The notes beneath the pieces are model-generated. The model ran no database searches and was not told the origin of the DNA. It saw nothing but the letters and a program-made list of their open reading frames with translations. A program made the translations under genes and the position numbers. From assembly GCA_021791075.1 (NCBI GenBank), contig JAJYXH010000058.1:1-24145 (forward strand): DNA of 24,145 bases, given 5' to 3'. This DNA is from Microcaldota archaeon. Lineage in GTDB: Archaea > Micrarchaeota > Micrarchaeia > Micrarchaeales > CABMGC01. Positions 14,332 through 21,858 of the stretch are shown piece after piece (the stretch's first letter is position 1; every line of letters begins with the position of its first letter).

Positions 14332-14550
14332 TCAAAGATACTTCATGATGTCGTCTTTTGTTAGATTTGCCTGCTTTAAGATGGCATTTAATGTTCCCTG
14401 ATCTAAATTGCCACCATGCATAGGTATGGTTGTAGAGTGCTCAAAATTGGTTATAAATACATGGCTCCCCTTCTGTCTTATCGGCCTGAAGTTATAGTAC
14501 TTAACAAGTATCTGCAGCAGTTTGTAAGGTTTTATTACTAACCTTGACAT
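14332..14550 (-). CDS. hicA: HicA family mRNA interferase toxin
   Basis: 72 aa, the usual HicA length. The fold's key features are visible: an N-terminal helix, R-QKGSHVFI with catalytic His30, TTIPMHGGNLDQGTL and a C-terminal ILKQANLTKDDIMKYL helix. HicA cleaves mRNA and tmRNA when not bound by HicB. Lies 15 bases downstream of hicB on the same strand, so antitoxin is made first, the less common order for this family. The pair sits between two copies of the truD 3' end, outside the 11-kb element, and so appears to be its own insertion. Confidence 0.88.
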   Translation of the reverse strand: MSRLVIKPYKLLQILVKYYNFRPIRQKGSHVFITNFEHSTTIPMHGGNLDQGTLNAILKQANLTKDDIMKYL

Positions 14551-14565
14551 ACTATCAGGCTCAGA

Positions 14566-14772
14566 TTAAGCTCTGGCTAAGACCGCCTTATTCTCTTTTA
14601 GTCTTGCTGATTTTAATGCAAGTAGGCCTTCAACTGCTACTCCGATGGCTTCCTTTAAGTTCTTCCTCAAAGAGGACATGGTCTTTGCTCTGGTAACCAC
14701 GTGCAGTGAAGGTATCTCTGCCACATACCAGCCTTCACTTCTAAAGATACGCATGTCATTCATTCTTATCAT
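14566..14772 (-). CDS. hicB: HicB family antitoxin (short form)
   Basis: 68 aa: a partial RNase-H-like HicB fold with RSEGWYVAEIPSLHVVTRAKTM-like strands followed by a helix (LRKNLKEAIGVAVEGLL). No C-terminal DNA-binding domain is present, so autoregulation would need another protein. GGGATGA before the internal ATG at 14763 may make that the true start (65 aa). A TATA-like AATTTATACG lies upstream on the minus strand near 14800. It neutralises HicA by binding its active site. Confidence 0.82.
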   Translation of the reverse strand: MIRMNDMRIFRSEGWYVAEIPSLHVVTRAKTMSSLRKNLKEAIGVAVEGLLALKSARLKENKAVLARA

Positions 14773-14882
14773 CCCGGGTTAATATCTCTACGTGTACGTA
14801 TAAATTAGTATTGGTAGAGTTGTTAAGCGCGATTGAACCTTCTCCTCATCCATGTAAAAAGAGGTAAGCTGCTGGTCCATTC

Positions 14883-14921
14883 TTCAGGCAAGGTCCTTCA
14901 GGTCCATCTCGTCAGACTTGG
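14883..14921 (-). repeat. 39-bp repeat at the 3' end of truD (right copy)
   Basis: The genuine truD end; the duplicate at 14159-14197 lies on the far side of hicBA. Direct repeats flanking a cassette are what an integration at the gene end would leave. Confidence 0.75.
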
Positions 14922-16116
14922 TTATCTCGTTTATGAGGACCGTCGCGTATGACCCAGAAGGTATCGAGAACGAGAGGAGGAGCCTATCTCCCTCGGCATT
15001 CGCCGAGAGCGACTTGACCGGGGCCACGATCGGACGGAAGGCTCCGCGCATGCTGAGCTCGGGCATCCCCTTTATCTTGAAGCTCTCCTTTGTTATGTTT
15101 AGACTGTCAAGAGCCTCCCTTGCCCTGTCACTTATCTGAGCGTCCTTCGTCTCGTATCCTATGAGCGGCGAGATTGGGAAGTCTGCCTTCTCGGAGACGG
15201 GAGAGTCAGCTTCCGGGAATCCGTAGAAGTTTGACCTGCACCAGAGTCCGGACTCGAGATCCTGCTCCCTGACCCTGTCCTCGACTTCCAGATTGAATAT
15301 CAGGGACTGCACCGCGTGTATGAACATCAGCGAGATGCCGCGCGGAAGCCTTCTTATCGCACCCGCGTAGTCATTTCCGTCCCTCTCCAGATGCTGCAGC
15401 AGATACCTCTCGTTCTTCAGGTAGCGCGGGAAGTAGGAGAGCGCCTCGCCGAACTCCCTCTCGTCGGAGAGCCTCTTTCTTGCACTGACAGCGTCCTTGT
15501 TCCTCTCCCATGAGGGATCGGTGAGGAAGAGCATCGCCGCATCCTCGAAGTTGGAGCGCATTATCTCCAGGCCTATCTTCGCGTTGTTTAGCCTCGATCC
15601 GAATCTCTGCCTGTCGAAGTAGTTCGGCATCTTGCCGTCCAGTTGGGCGATCGTCTCCTCGGCCCTCTCGGGACTCGCGGGATCGCTCACCGAGATCCTG
15701 AAGGCGTTGCCGATGTTGCTTCCCATGTTCACGCCGTCGCTCCTCCACGCCCCGTTTATCGAGATGTCCTTGAGCGTCACCAGTGCGAGCTGGTCCGGAG
15801 TTATGCCGTATATGCTGGCGAGCTGCACCGTAACCGCGTTCCTGTCCTTCGTGCCCGCGTACCCGACCGACTTCTTACCGTGACCCGTGGCCTTCGCCAG
15901 CGAGACCAGCGCCTGCACGGTGTTCCACTGCCTCTTCTGGAGTACGAACGTCGTGAACTTCCCTTCCGGAGACTCCTTCTCATCGAGATCCGCGGCGGTG
16001 TACCTAGTGTCGCGTTCGAGTATCCTGCCTCTCTGGGTTATCTCCTGCACCACGAAGTCGTCCGGATTCTCCTTTATGCCGCCTCCGGTTCCCTTTGAAT
16101 CTGATAAAAATAGCAT
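14884..16116 (-). CDS. truD: tRNA pseudouridine synthase TruD
   Basis: TruD converts U13 of tRNAs to pseudouridine. The signature GYAGTKDRNAVTVQ holds the catalytic Asp (residue 91 from the start used here). Further TruD blocks are NYFDRQRFGS, the inserted domain (about 160-300) and the closing IPSGSYATVLINEI. The frame is open to 16185, but a TATA box (CCTTATAAGG, 16139-16148) lies about 28 bases before the ATG at 16116, so the leaderless MLFLSDSKGTG start is chosen (410 aa). Divergent from the next gene. Its last 39 bases are duplicated at 14159-14197. Confidence 0.93.
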   Translation of the reverse strand: MLFLSDSKGTGGGIKENPDDFVVQEITQRGRILERDTRYTAADLDEKESPEGKFTTFVLQKRQWNTVQALVSLAKATGHGKKSVGYAGTKDRNAVTVQLASIYGITPDQLALVTLKDISINGAWRSDGVNMGSNIGNAFRISVSDPASPERAEETIAQLDGKMPNYFDRQRFGSRLNNAKIGLEIMRSNFEDAAMLFLTDPSWERNKDAVSARKRLSDEREFGEALSYFPRYLKNERYLLQHLERDGNDYAGAIRRLPRGISLMFIHAVQSLIFNLEVEDRVREQDLESGLWCRSNFYGFPEADSPVSEKADFPISPLIGYETKDAQISDRAREALDSLNITKESFKIKGMPELSMRGAFRPIVAPVKSLSANAEGDRLLLSFSIPSGSYATVLINEITKSDEMDLKDLA

Positions 16117-16136
16117 GAGATCAATATCGCAAATCA

Positions 16137-16152
16137 AAGCCTTATAAGGCTT
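16137..16152. promoter_or_regulatory. Palindromic promoter element between truD and the divergent gene
   Basis: AAGCCTTATAAGGCTT is a perfect 16-bp palindrome containing a TATA box. Spacing fits truD; a symmetrical BRE/TATA may also allow transcription toward the right, where ACTATTATAGC (16163-16173) is another possible TATA box. Confidence 0.5.
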
Positions 16153-16219
16153 AGTATACAATACTATTATAGCGTTGCGCTTCAAGTAGGAAGCATGACG
16201 GGCAGATTAAAGTTTGCAA

Positions 16220-17047
16220 GTGGTGCATTTGACAGACGAGTCTTTTGTTGAGAAGATTCTGTACAGGCTTGTGAAGAAGCACGTGTCCGGAACGACAATG
16301 AGCTCGGCACTTGAGAAGGCGAGGGAGCTGAACGGGAAGAACATACACGCTTCGATAACCTTCCTGAGCAGCGGCGTCTCGTCCAAGCCCAAGGCGAAGT
16401 ATATCACCTCGACTTACCAGGAGCTTGTCAGGCAGGTCTCAAGGCGCGGGCTCAAGGCTAGCGTGCAGGTCCCGCTGGTCCAGCTCGGGCTGGGGCAGGA
16501 CAACAACGCGGCGCAGGAGAACCTCCGCGACATCATAAGCACCGGCAACAAGCACGGCATATTCATATGGGCCGAGCTCCAGGCGGGGCAGGACTTCGAG
16601 ATCAAGGAGTTCGAGTCGTGCAGGGGCTTCGGACTCGCGCTTCCCGCTGAGTCGGTCTCGGATTTCGTGAAGAGCCACAAGGAGATCAGGCAGGTAAAGG
16701 CGATCTTCCTGAGCGACGAGGAGGGGGCCTACGGAAACGGCATCGCCAGAGATATCGAGCGCGTCGCGAACAAGGCGAACGGCATCGTGCTTCTCTCGAC
16801 GCCGCAGGAGGTGGTCAAGAAGCTCATGGGCGGCGGCAAGGCGAAGAAGTCCATCGTCTTCGAGTTCAGGCTCGGCGACAACAGGAAGGCCATGAAGAGG
16901 ATGATGAAGAAGGGAGCGACCGTGAGCGTCTATCTTCCTTTCGGGAAGGACTGGCATGCGTACGCGATGAACAACGTGCCCGAGGGCTACATGCGCTTCC
17001 TCGCGGGCAAGTTCCTGGACGAGAAGGAGGAGATGAGTGGGGTCTGA
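16220..17047 (+). CDS. Proline dehydrogenase-like TIM-barrel protein
   Basis: Resembles the proline dehydrogenase family: ALEKARELNGKNIHASITFLS (strand 1 region), a middle with VPLVQLGL and FIWAELQ, and VSVYLPFGKDWHAYAM, equivalent to the VYVPYGxxWxPYxM motif near the FAD and substrate. Known enzymes oxidise proline to pyrroline-5-carboxylate. However, the family's Arg-Arg pair after that motif, which binds the proline carboxylate, is replaced (MNNVPEGYMRFL), so substrate or activity may differ. No ATG fits; GTG at 16220 is chosen (275 aa), with TTG 16214 and GTG 16223 as alternatives. First of five genes on this strand; the next begins one base after its stop. Confidence 0.6.
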   Translation: MVHLTDESFVEKILYRLVKKHVSGTTMSSALEKARELNGKNIHASITFLSSGVSSKPKAKYITSTYQELVRQVSRRGLKASVQVPLVQLGLGQDNNAAQENLRDIISTGNKHGIFIWAELQAGQDFEIKEFESCRGFGLALPAESVSDFVKSHKEIRQVKAIFLSDEEGAYGNGIARDIERVANKANGIVLLSTPQEVVKKLMGGGKAKKSIVFEFRLGDNRKAMKRMMKKGATVSVYLPFGKDWHAYAMNNVPEGYMRFLAGKFLDEKEEMSGV

Positions 17048-17048
17048 G

Positions 17049-18038
17049 ATGGCAGCGAAGAAGATAGTGGCGATAACAGGTGCGAGCGGCAGGATAGGCA
17101 GGTTCGTAGCGAAGCAGTTGCTCGAGAAGGGGTATACGGTAAGGGGAATAATAAAGAGGAAGGAGCAGTTGCTCTCACTCCCTGCTGGGACTATACCTTA
17201 TCTTGGCGACATAAACAACAAGAAGGCGCTCAACGACGCGCTGGACGGAGCGGACGCGGTAATACATTTCGCTGCGATAGTCAGCGAGTACAAGTACACC
17301 ACGGAGAGCCTTCTCGAGACTAATGTAGTCGGGACCAGGTCGGTAGTCGAGGCGTGTGAGGATAACGGAGTCAGGCAGCTGATCTTTCCGAGCACCGTTG
17401 ACGTCTACGGAAGGACGAGGAAGGAGAATCTTACCGAGGACTCTCCGATGCAGCCCACGGACAAGTACGGATACAGCAAGATGCTCGCCGAGAATGTGAT
17501 AAAGGAGGAGTCGGGCTCGATCGATTACACAATATTCAGGGTTGCGACCGCGTACGGTCCTGGATTCGAGACCTCGTTCTTCAAGCTGCTCAGACTCATA
17601 AAGGACGGGAAGGCGTACCTGATCGGCAGCGGAAACAACCACCTTGTGCTGGTGCACGTGATCGATGCGGCGCGCGCATTCACGATGGCGATAGAGAACA
17701 GGAAGGCGAGCGCAAAGAAGGTATACAACCTGAGCGACGGGGAGAACCGCACGCAGAAGTACATCTTCGATCTCGCGGCGGATCTTCTGGGGGCGCCGAA
17801 GCCGAAGAAGCAGATAAGCAACATAGTGATGAACCTGATGGCGAAGACGAGGAACATAGACAGCGACGAGCTGAGGTTCCTCACGAGCAACAGGATACTC
17901 AACACCGAGAAGATAAAAAGGGAGCTGGGATTCGGGCCTGAGATGACGCTGAGGAAGGGAGTCGAGGAGACGGTGAGGCTCTTCGTGGAGGGCTACAAGG
18001 AGAAGGATGAGGTTACGGTTGACACTAAGAGAGGATAA
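17049..18038 (+). CDS. NAD-dependent epimerase/dehydratase (extended SDR)
   Basis: An extended short-chain dehydrogenase. N-terminal Rossmann motif TGASGRIGR, D of YLGDINN for the adenine ring, HFAAI, catalytic Ser in FPSTVDVYG and YxxxK in YGYSKMLAE. Such enzymes act on nucleotide sugars (for example UDP-glucose 4-epimerase) or related alcohols; the substrate cannot be read here. ATG 17049 is chosen over GTG 17037, which would overlap the preceding gene. The next gene (GGGP synthase) starts one base after its stop, so co-transcription is near certain; membrane lipid or glycan building may be the common theme. Confidence 0.88.
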   Translation: MAAKKIVAITGASGRIGRFVAKQLLEKGYTVRGIIKRKEQLLSLPAGTIPYLGDINNKKALNDALDGADAVIHFAAIVSEYKYTTESLLETNVVGTRSVVEACEDNGVRQLIFPSTVDVYGRTRKENLTEDSPMQPTDKYGYSKMLAENVIKEESGSIDYTIFRVATAYGPGFETSFFKLLRLIKDGKAYLIGSGNNHLVLVHVIDAARAFTMAIENRKASAKKVYNLSDGENRTQKYIFDLAADLLGAPKPKKQISNIVMNLMAKTRNIDSDELRFLTSNRILNTEKIKRELGFGPEMTLRKGVEETVRLFVEGYKEKDEVTVDTKRG

Positions 18039-18039
18039 G

Positions 18040-18834
18040 ATGACGATAAAGATAGGAAAGGTGGAACGCTACATAAACGAGAGGCTTGACGAGAGGGGGG
18101 CGTTGCTCTTCATGCTCATAGACCCGGTAGATTACAAGAGCGAGGATGTCGCGATAAAGACGGGGATAGCAGCGGCCGAGGGGGGCGCCGACGTGGTCCT
18201 CGTCGGAGGAAGCATAGGAGCGCAGGGAGAGCTTCTCGACAACGTGACCAAGGGAATAAGGGAGAGGACGGAGACCCCGGTGGTGCTCTTCCCGGGGAAC
18301 ATCGCTACGCTTACGAAGCATGCCGACGCGCTGTACTTCATGTCGCTGCTCAACGCGAGGAATCCCTACTGGATAACGCAGGCCCAGGTGCTCTCGGCGC
18401 CGATGATAAAGCAGATAGGCATAGAGCCGCTCTCCGTGGGATACATAGTAGTATCTCCCGGAGGAACGGTCGGGTGGGTGGGAGACGCGAACCTCGTGCC
18501 GAGGGCCAAGCCGAAGATAGCCGCGGCGCTCGCGCTTGCGGGGCAGTACCTGGGCAACAGATTCATAATCACCGACGTGGGATCGAACCCGCAGCTCCAT
18601 GGGGAGGGTCCGGTTCCCCCCGAGATGATCAGGGCCGTCAAGAGCTCGATAAGCGTTCCGTACATCGTTGCGGGAGGAATAAGGGACGGGGATACGCTTG
18701 CCACGACGCTAAGGAGCGGAGCCGACGCGGTGCAGATAGGCACCGCGATAGAGGGAGCGGCGGACGCCAAGAAGCAGACCTCGTTATTCGCGAAGATCGT
18801 CAGGGAGGAGGGAGCGAAGAAGCTCGGGAGGTAG
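18040..18834 (+). CDS. Geranylgeranylglyceryl phosphate synthase
   Basis: Makes the first ether bond of archaeal membrane lipids from sn-glycerol 1-phosphate and geranylgeranyl diphosphate. Family motifs are in order: LIDPVDY, VVLVGGS, LFPGN, YIVVSPGGTVGWVGDA (product and phosphate binding), GPVPPEM, YIVAGGIRDG and ADAVQIGTAIE (phosphate-binding end of the TIM barrel). Length of 264 aa is normal. GAGGAT precedes the ATG at 18040. It is strong evidence that the organism is an archaeon making its own lipids, not always the case in small symbiotic lineages. Confidence 0.94.
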   Translation: MTIKIGKVERYINERLDERGALLFMLIDPVDYKSEDVAIKTGIAAAEGGADVVLVGGSIGAQGELLDNVTKGIRERTETPVVLFPGNIATLTKHADALYFMSLLNARNPYWITQAQVLSAPMIKQIGIEPLSVGYIVVSPGGTVGWVGDANLVPRAKPKIAAALALAGQYLGNRFIITDVGSNPQLHGEGPVPPEMIRAVKSSISVPYIVAGGIRDGDTLATTLRSGADAVQIGTAIEGAADAKKQTSLFAKIVREEGAKKLGR

Positions 18835-18838
18835 TCTG

Positions 18839-19978
18839 GTGTTGCCGGTGCGTGAGATAACCTCGTTGGAGCTGCACGCGCTGGTCGACGAGCTGAGGCC
18901 TTCGATAGAGAACGGCTTCCTCAGGAAGTTCTACGAGCTGGGAGACGGATCGTTCAGGTTCGGTTTCTACAGCACTGAGTCCGGAAACACGATGGTCTAC
19001 TGCAAGCTCCTGGTCACCTTCAACAAGACGCTGCTGGCCGAGAGCGCCGGGGAGGCGAGCGACTTCTCGATGGGCATCAGGAAGAGGGTCGAGAACACAA
19101 GGGTAACGAGCATAACCCAGCACGGATCCGACAGGATCATAATTATGGGAATCGTGGCGAAGGGAGCGAACTACAACCTCATAATCGAGATGTTCGGCAA
19201 GGGGAACATCGTCTTGGTAAACGAGATGGGTACCGTGGAGCAGTGCTACAAGAGCATCGCGTTCAGGGACAGGAAGATAGCGCCCAGGGCGAAGTACAAC
19301 TTCCCCCCGTCGGCAGGAATACGGGACATCTGGAGCGCCGATTACGATGATATACTCGCTGAGGTGAAGAAGGCAGCGGCGGTGGGGAAGAAGGTCATGG
19401 CGGAGCTCTCGAAGGGCATAGGCATAGGGCCGCTCTATCTTGAGGACGTCTTCAACAGGGAGGGAGTAAATCCGAAGGGAAGGATAGAGAGCGTGAAGGA
19501 ATCGGAGGGGATCGCGAGAGGGATAGCTGACACTCTCGAGCGCATGAGGAAGCCGATGCCGGTTCTCTATACCCTCGAAGGCAAGGTGCTCGACTATGCG
19601 ATCATGCCGATAAAGAAGTACGAGCAGATGGGCGCAACGGCGAAGAGGTACGGGACTATCAGCGAGCTGCTCGACGACCTTCACTCTGAGGAGAGGACCC
19701 TGGTCTCGAATGAGGCCGGGGAGAGAAGGCTCGAGGAGCTCAAGGCCAACATAAAGAAGCAGGAGGAGCTCGCGAAGCAGCTTGGGAAGGAGTCGGACGA
19801 TTACCAGAAGGCGGGCCACAGGATATTCGAGATGATGGGCGAGATAAACGAGCTGATATCGTATCTCGGCGAGAACAGGAGGGCGGACCTGGAAGAACTG
19901 AGAAAGCGCTTCCCGAGACTCAAGGTAAAGGAACTTGATTTAAAGAACAAGGTAGTAAAGATAGAGATAGGAGAGTGA
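18839..19978 (+). CDS. RqcH/NEMF-like protein lacking the NFACT-R domain
   Basis: RqcH binds stalled 60S/50S subunits and helps add tails to nascent chains for disposal. Residues 1-190 match NFACT-N: TSLELHALVDEL, DFSMGIRKRVENTRV, QHGSDRI with the Asp-Arg pair (98-99), and GNIVLVNE. A helix-hairpin-helix-like middle and a coiled coil (about 285-345) follow, and the protein ends at KELDLKNKVVKIEI. In full-length homologues (about 650 aa) the NFACT-R domain starts right there; here a stop comes and RNase Z begins four bases later. GGGAGGTAG precedes the GTG at 18839; TTG 18842 is possible. Confidence 0.82.
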   Translation: MLPVREITSLELHALVDELRPSIENGFLRKFYELGDGSFRFGFYSTESGNTMVYCKLLVTFNKTLLAESAGEASDFSMGIRKRVENTRVTSITQHGSDRIIIMGIVAKGANYNLIIEMFGKGNIVLVNEMGTVEQCYKSIAFRDRKIAPRAKYNFPPSAGIRDIWSADYDDILAEVKKAAAVGKKVMAELSKGIGIGPLYLEDVFNREGVNPKGRIESVKESEGIARGIADTLERMRKPMPVLYTLEGKVLDYAIMPIKKYEQMGATAKRYGTISELLDDLHSEERTLVSNEAGERRLEELKANIKKQEELAKQLGKESDDYQKAGHRIFEMMGEINELISYLGENRRADLEELRKRFPRLKVKELDLKNKVVKIEIGE

Positions 19979-19982
19979 GGGC

Positions 19983-20873
19983 ATGATACGCGTAACGGTA
20001 CTCGGCACTGCGGGAGCGTCGCCTACGAAGACCAGGAGCCTTACGAGCGTCTCGCTCTTCTACGACGGAAATGTTCTCCTCTTCGACTGCGGGGAGGGAA
20101 CGCAGATGCAGATCCTGAAGTACGGGGTGAACTACTCCAGAATAAGGGCGATCTTCCTGAGCCATGCGCACGGCGATCACGTCATAGGCCTGGCGGGGTT
20201 GCTGAGATCGATGGAGCTCAACGGAAGGCAGGATCCCTTATACATCTTCGTCCCGCAGGGATACCAGGGAGTGATAAACCGGCTCATAACATTCGACAAC
20301 GCCAAGATAAGTTACAAGATACACGTAAGGGGGATACAGTCAGGAAAGGTATACCGCGGAAAGGACTTTACGATCACGGCCTTCAAGCTCGACCACACGA
20401 TCTCGACATACGGATACATCTTCAAGATAGACGACAAGAGGAAGTTCATAGAGGAGAAGTGCAGGAAGCTCGGCCTGGTGGGCGAGATGTACGGAGCGCT
20501 CCAGAAGAAGGGCAGCCTCAAGTTGGGAAAGAGGACGGTGAGGCTCGACGACGTCACAAGAATAAAGGTCGGGAAGAAGATCGTCTATGCCACGGACACG
20601 AGGCCTACAAGGTCTACGGTAACTGCCGCGAAGGGGGCCGACCTGCTTATACACGAGGCAACGTACGCGGACAGGGAGAAGAGGCTCGCGAGGGAGAGGA
20701 TGCACTCGACGGCGCTGGAGGCTGCGCAGATCGCAAAGAAGGCAGGTGTCAAGGAGCTGGTGCTGATCCACCTGAGCGCCAGGTACAAGAACGCGCTGCA
20801 GCACGAGGCCGACGCAAAGACCGTTTTTGACAACGCGATAGTGGCAAAGGACGGAGACGATATATTTATCTAG
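19983..20873 (+). CDS. rnz: Ribonuclease Z (tRNA 3' endonuclease)
   Basis: A metallo-beta-lactamase nuclease that trims tRNA 3' trailers, needed here because the tRNAs do not encode CCA. Metal ligands visible: HAHGDH at 61-66, H in KLDHTISTYGY, D in YATDTRP and H in VLIHLSARY. The exosite arm is in residues 145-180. The N-terminal VTVLGTAGASPTKTRSLTS is typical. 296 aa is a normal short-form length. Starts four bases after the rqcH-like stop, and tRNA-Val follows 26 bases after its end. Confidence 0.94.
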   Translation: MIRVTVLGTAGASPTKTRSLTSVSLFYDGNVLLFDCGEGTQMQILKYGVNYSRIRAIFLSHAHGDHVIGLAGLLRSMELNGRQDPLYIFVPQGYQGVINRLITFDNAKISYKIHVRGIQSGKVYRGKDFTITAFKLDHTISTYGYIFKIDDKRKFIEEKCRKLGLVGEMYGALQKKGSLKLGKRTVRLDDVTRIKVGKKIVYATDTRPTRSTVTAAKGADLLIHEATYADREKRLARERMHSTALEAAQIAKKAGVKELVLIHLSARYKNALQHEADAKTVFDNAIVAKDGDDIFI

Positions 20874-20899
20874 ATTAAAGGAGAGTCCTTTTCACATAT

Positions 20900-20970
20900 G
20901 GAGGCATAGTCTAGTGGCAGGACGGCAGATTGACATTCTGCAGACAGGAGTTCAATTCTCCTTGCCTCCA
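20900..20970 (+). tRNA. tRNA-Val(GAC)
   Basis: GGAGGCA (20900-20906) pairs with TGCCTCC (20963-20969), with A73 at 20970. D arm GTCT/GGAC, anticodon stem GCAGA/TCTGC with loop TTGACAT (anticodon GAC), T arm AGGAG-TTCAATT-CTCCT. No intron and no encoded CCA. GATATATTTATC (about 20859-20870) is a possible TATA box inside the end of the RNase Z gene. Confidence 0.92.
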
Positions 20971-21248
20971 TATAACTCAGAGCAGCATTCTTCCCCCATG
21001 CAAAGAAGGTAAAGGGCTACGAGTGCCAGACCTCGGCTCGCGAAGATTCCATAAGGGAGAACATAGGCAAGTCGGAGAGGTGGGGAGTGCCGATGGTGTG
21101 AGTTGTGGAGAGCAACGACATACTCAAAGAAATAAAACACATCTCCGGAGGTGGGGAGTGTATGTTTATCTAAAGAACACTTGCCAAAATAGGAGAAAAT
21201 ATTTAAAAATACCCGCTTGCATATACTACATACAGTTAAGTGGTCATT
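20971..21248. other. Non-coding gap with a 13-bp direct repeat and a promoter
   Basis: No convincing gene. GAGGTGGGGAGTG occurs at 21077-21089 and 21148-21160; each looks like a ribosome binding site followed by GTG, but the first opens only a four-codon frame. At the right end ATATTTAAAAATA (21199-21211) is a TATA box about 44 bases before the first nine-codon ORF. Confidence 0.4.
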
Positions 21249-21278
21249 ATGAAGAATGGAGGACGCTGTGTTCCTTAA
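21249..21278 (+). CDS. Nine-codon micropeptide MKNGGRCVP
   Basis: ATG to TAA encodes MKNGGRCVP. It shares length, Cys7, Pro9 and a Gly-rich middle with MFGGDRCGP (21308) and MFGADGCNP (21457), all starting with Met and ending right after Pro. A TATA box (21199-21211) predicts a transcript start near 21231, about 18 bases before the ATG; the ribosome binding site (AAGTGGTC) is weak. It is the first of two in tandem, 29 bases apart, probably on one transcript. Function unknown; a signalling or modified peptide, or a leader ORF, are possible. Confidence 0.5.
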   Translation: MKNGGRCVP

Positions 21279-21307
21279 GCATGATCAGTATTAAACGAGG
21301 TGTAGAA

Positions 21308-21337
21308 ATGTTCGGTGGAGATCGTTGCGGCCCTTGA
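21308..21337 (+). CDS. Nine-codon micropeptide MFGGDRCGP
   Basis: ATG to TGA encodes MFGGDRCGP. GAGGTG (21297-21302) stands five bases before the ATG, a good ribosome binding site. The leader and coding sequence resemble those at 21445-21486: GAGGTGTA, ATGTTCGG, TGC at codon 7, CCT-TGA-GTT at the end. It has no TATA box of its own and probably shares the transcript of the ORF at 21249. Confidence 0.6.
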   Translation: MFGGDRCGP

Positions 21338-21456
21338 GTTTCGGTTTGCAGGTTTTCTTCCGTAATCCAGAACTGGAGGGAAAGTTTATAAGCTATTAAC
21401 TGATTATTAAATTAGAAGACCTGTGTGAATAGATGTCATTAAATGAGGTGTATCAA

Positions 21457-21486
21457 ATGTTCGGAGCAGATGGTTGCAATCCTTGA
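21457..21486 (+). CDS. Nine-codon micropeptide MFGADGCNP
   Basis: ATG to TGA encodes MFGADGCNP. GAGGTG (21445-21450) is six bases before the ATG, and TTTATAAG (21385-21392) is a TATA box predicting a leader of about 40 bases. Differences from the ORF at 21308 include several that change the amino acid (GGT/GCA, CGT/GGT, GGC/AAT) while Cys7, Pro9, length and stop are kept. It ends 23 bases before the stop of the decayed regulator fragment on the other strand. Confidence 0.6.
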   Translation: MFGADGCNP

Positions 21487-21509
21487 GTTCATATCGTAGA
21501 TTATACGAT

Positions 21510-21850
21510 TCATTCAGTAGCTGTAAGGTCAATTGCCATTGGTTTTGTCCTGATCCTGCGGTAATGCTGCTTTTCCTGATATTCCGTCTTGTTTGGCAGT
21601 CTCGTTTTCAGTTCCTTGCTCAGCACCTCAGACTGCTTCGAATAGGCGTTGTCGAAACGCCTGAAGCACAAGGTTCCAACGAGGTTTGTAGTAATTATCG
21701 CAGTCTTGATGACCGCGCCTTTTGCAGTGCTCAGTACGCTAACAACATTATCAAGATCCTGTTCTTCGTATACTGGAAGCATGAGATGACTCCAAAGGGA
21801 GTTATTGATGAGATAATAGGGCATCTGACAACAAAAATGGATACATTACG
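21510..21850 (-). pseudogene. C-terminal remnant of an Lrp-like regulator paralogue
   Basis: The minus-strand frame encodes LPVYEEQDLDNVVSVL, LVGTLCFRRFDNAYSKQ and a Lys-rich tail. It lines up with SVYDEKDLKQ and LGSFCYRKFDNAYSSQ at the end of the 446-aa gene at 22483-23823. Only about 100 residues remain: an in-frame stop lies just upstream and the GNAT gene begins beyond it, so the N-terminal four fifths are gone. The ATG at 21824 could still start a 104-aa protein, but decay is simpler. Confidence 0.72.
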
Positions 21851-21858
21851 TGTGAAGA

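Noticed and set aside
7079..21242. Similarity between 7079-7094 (TTACATATAGTTAAGT) and 21227-21242 (CTACATACAGTTAAGT)
   Set aside because: Short AT-rich match in two unrelated promoters; no further extension, so probably chance.
21159..21337. A 59-codon ORF from GTG 21159 running in frame into MFGGDRCGP
   Set aside because: It crosses the AT-rich TATA region and the first nine-codon ORF and has an unlikely composition; the short ORF with its own GAGGTG is a better reading.
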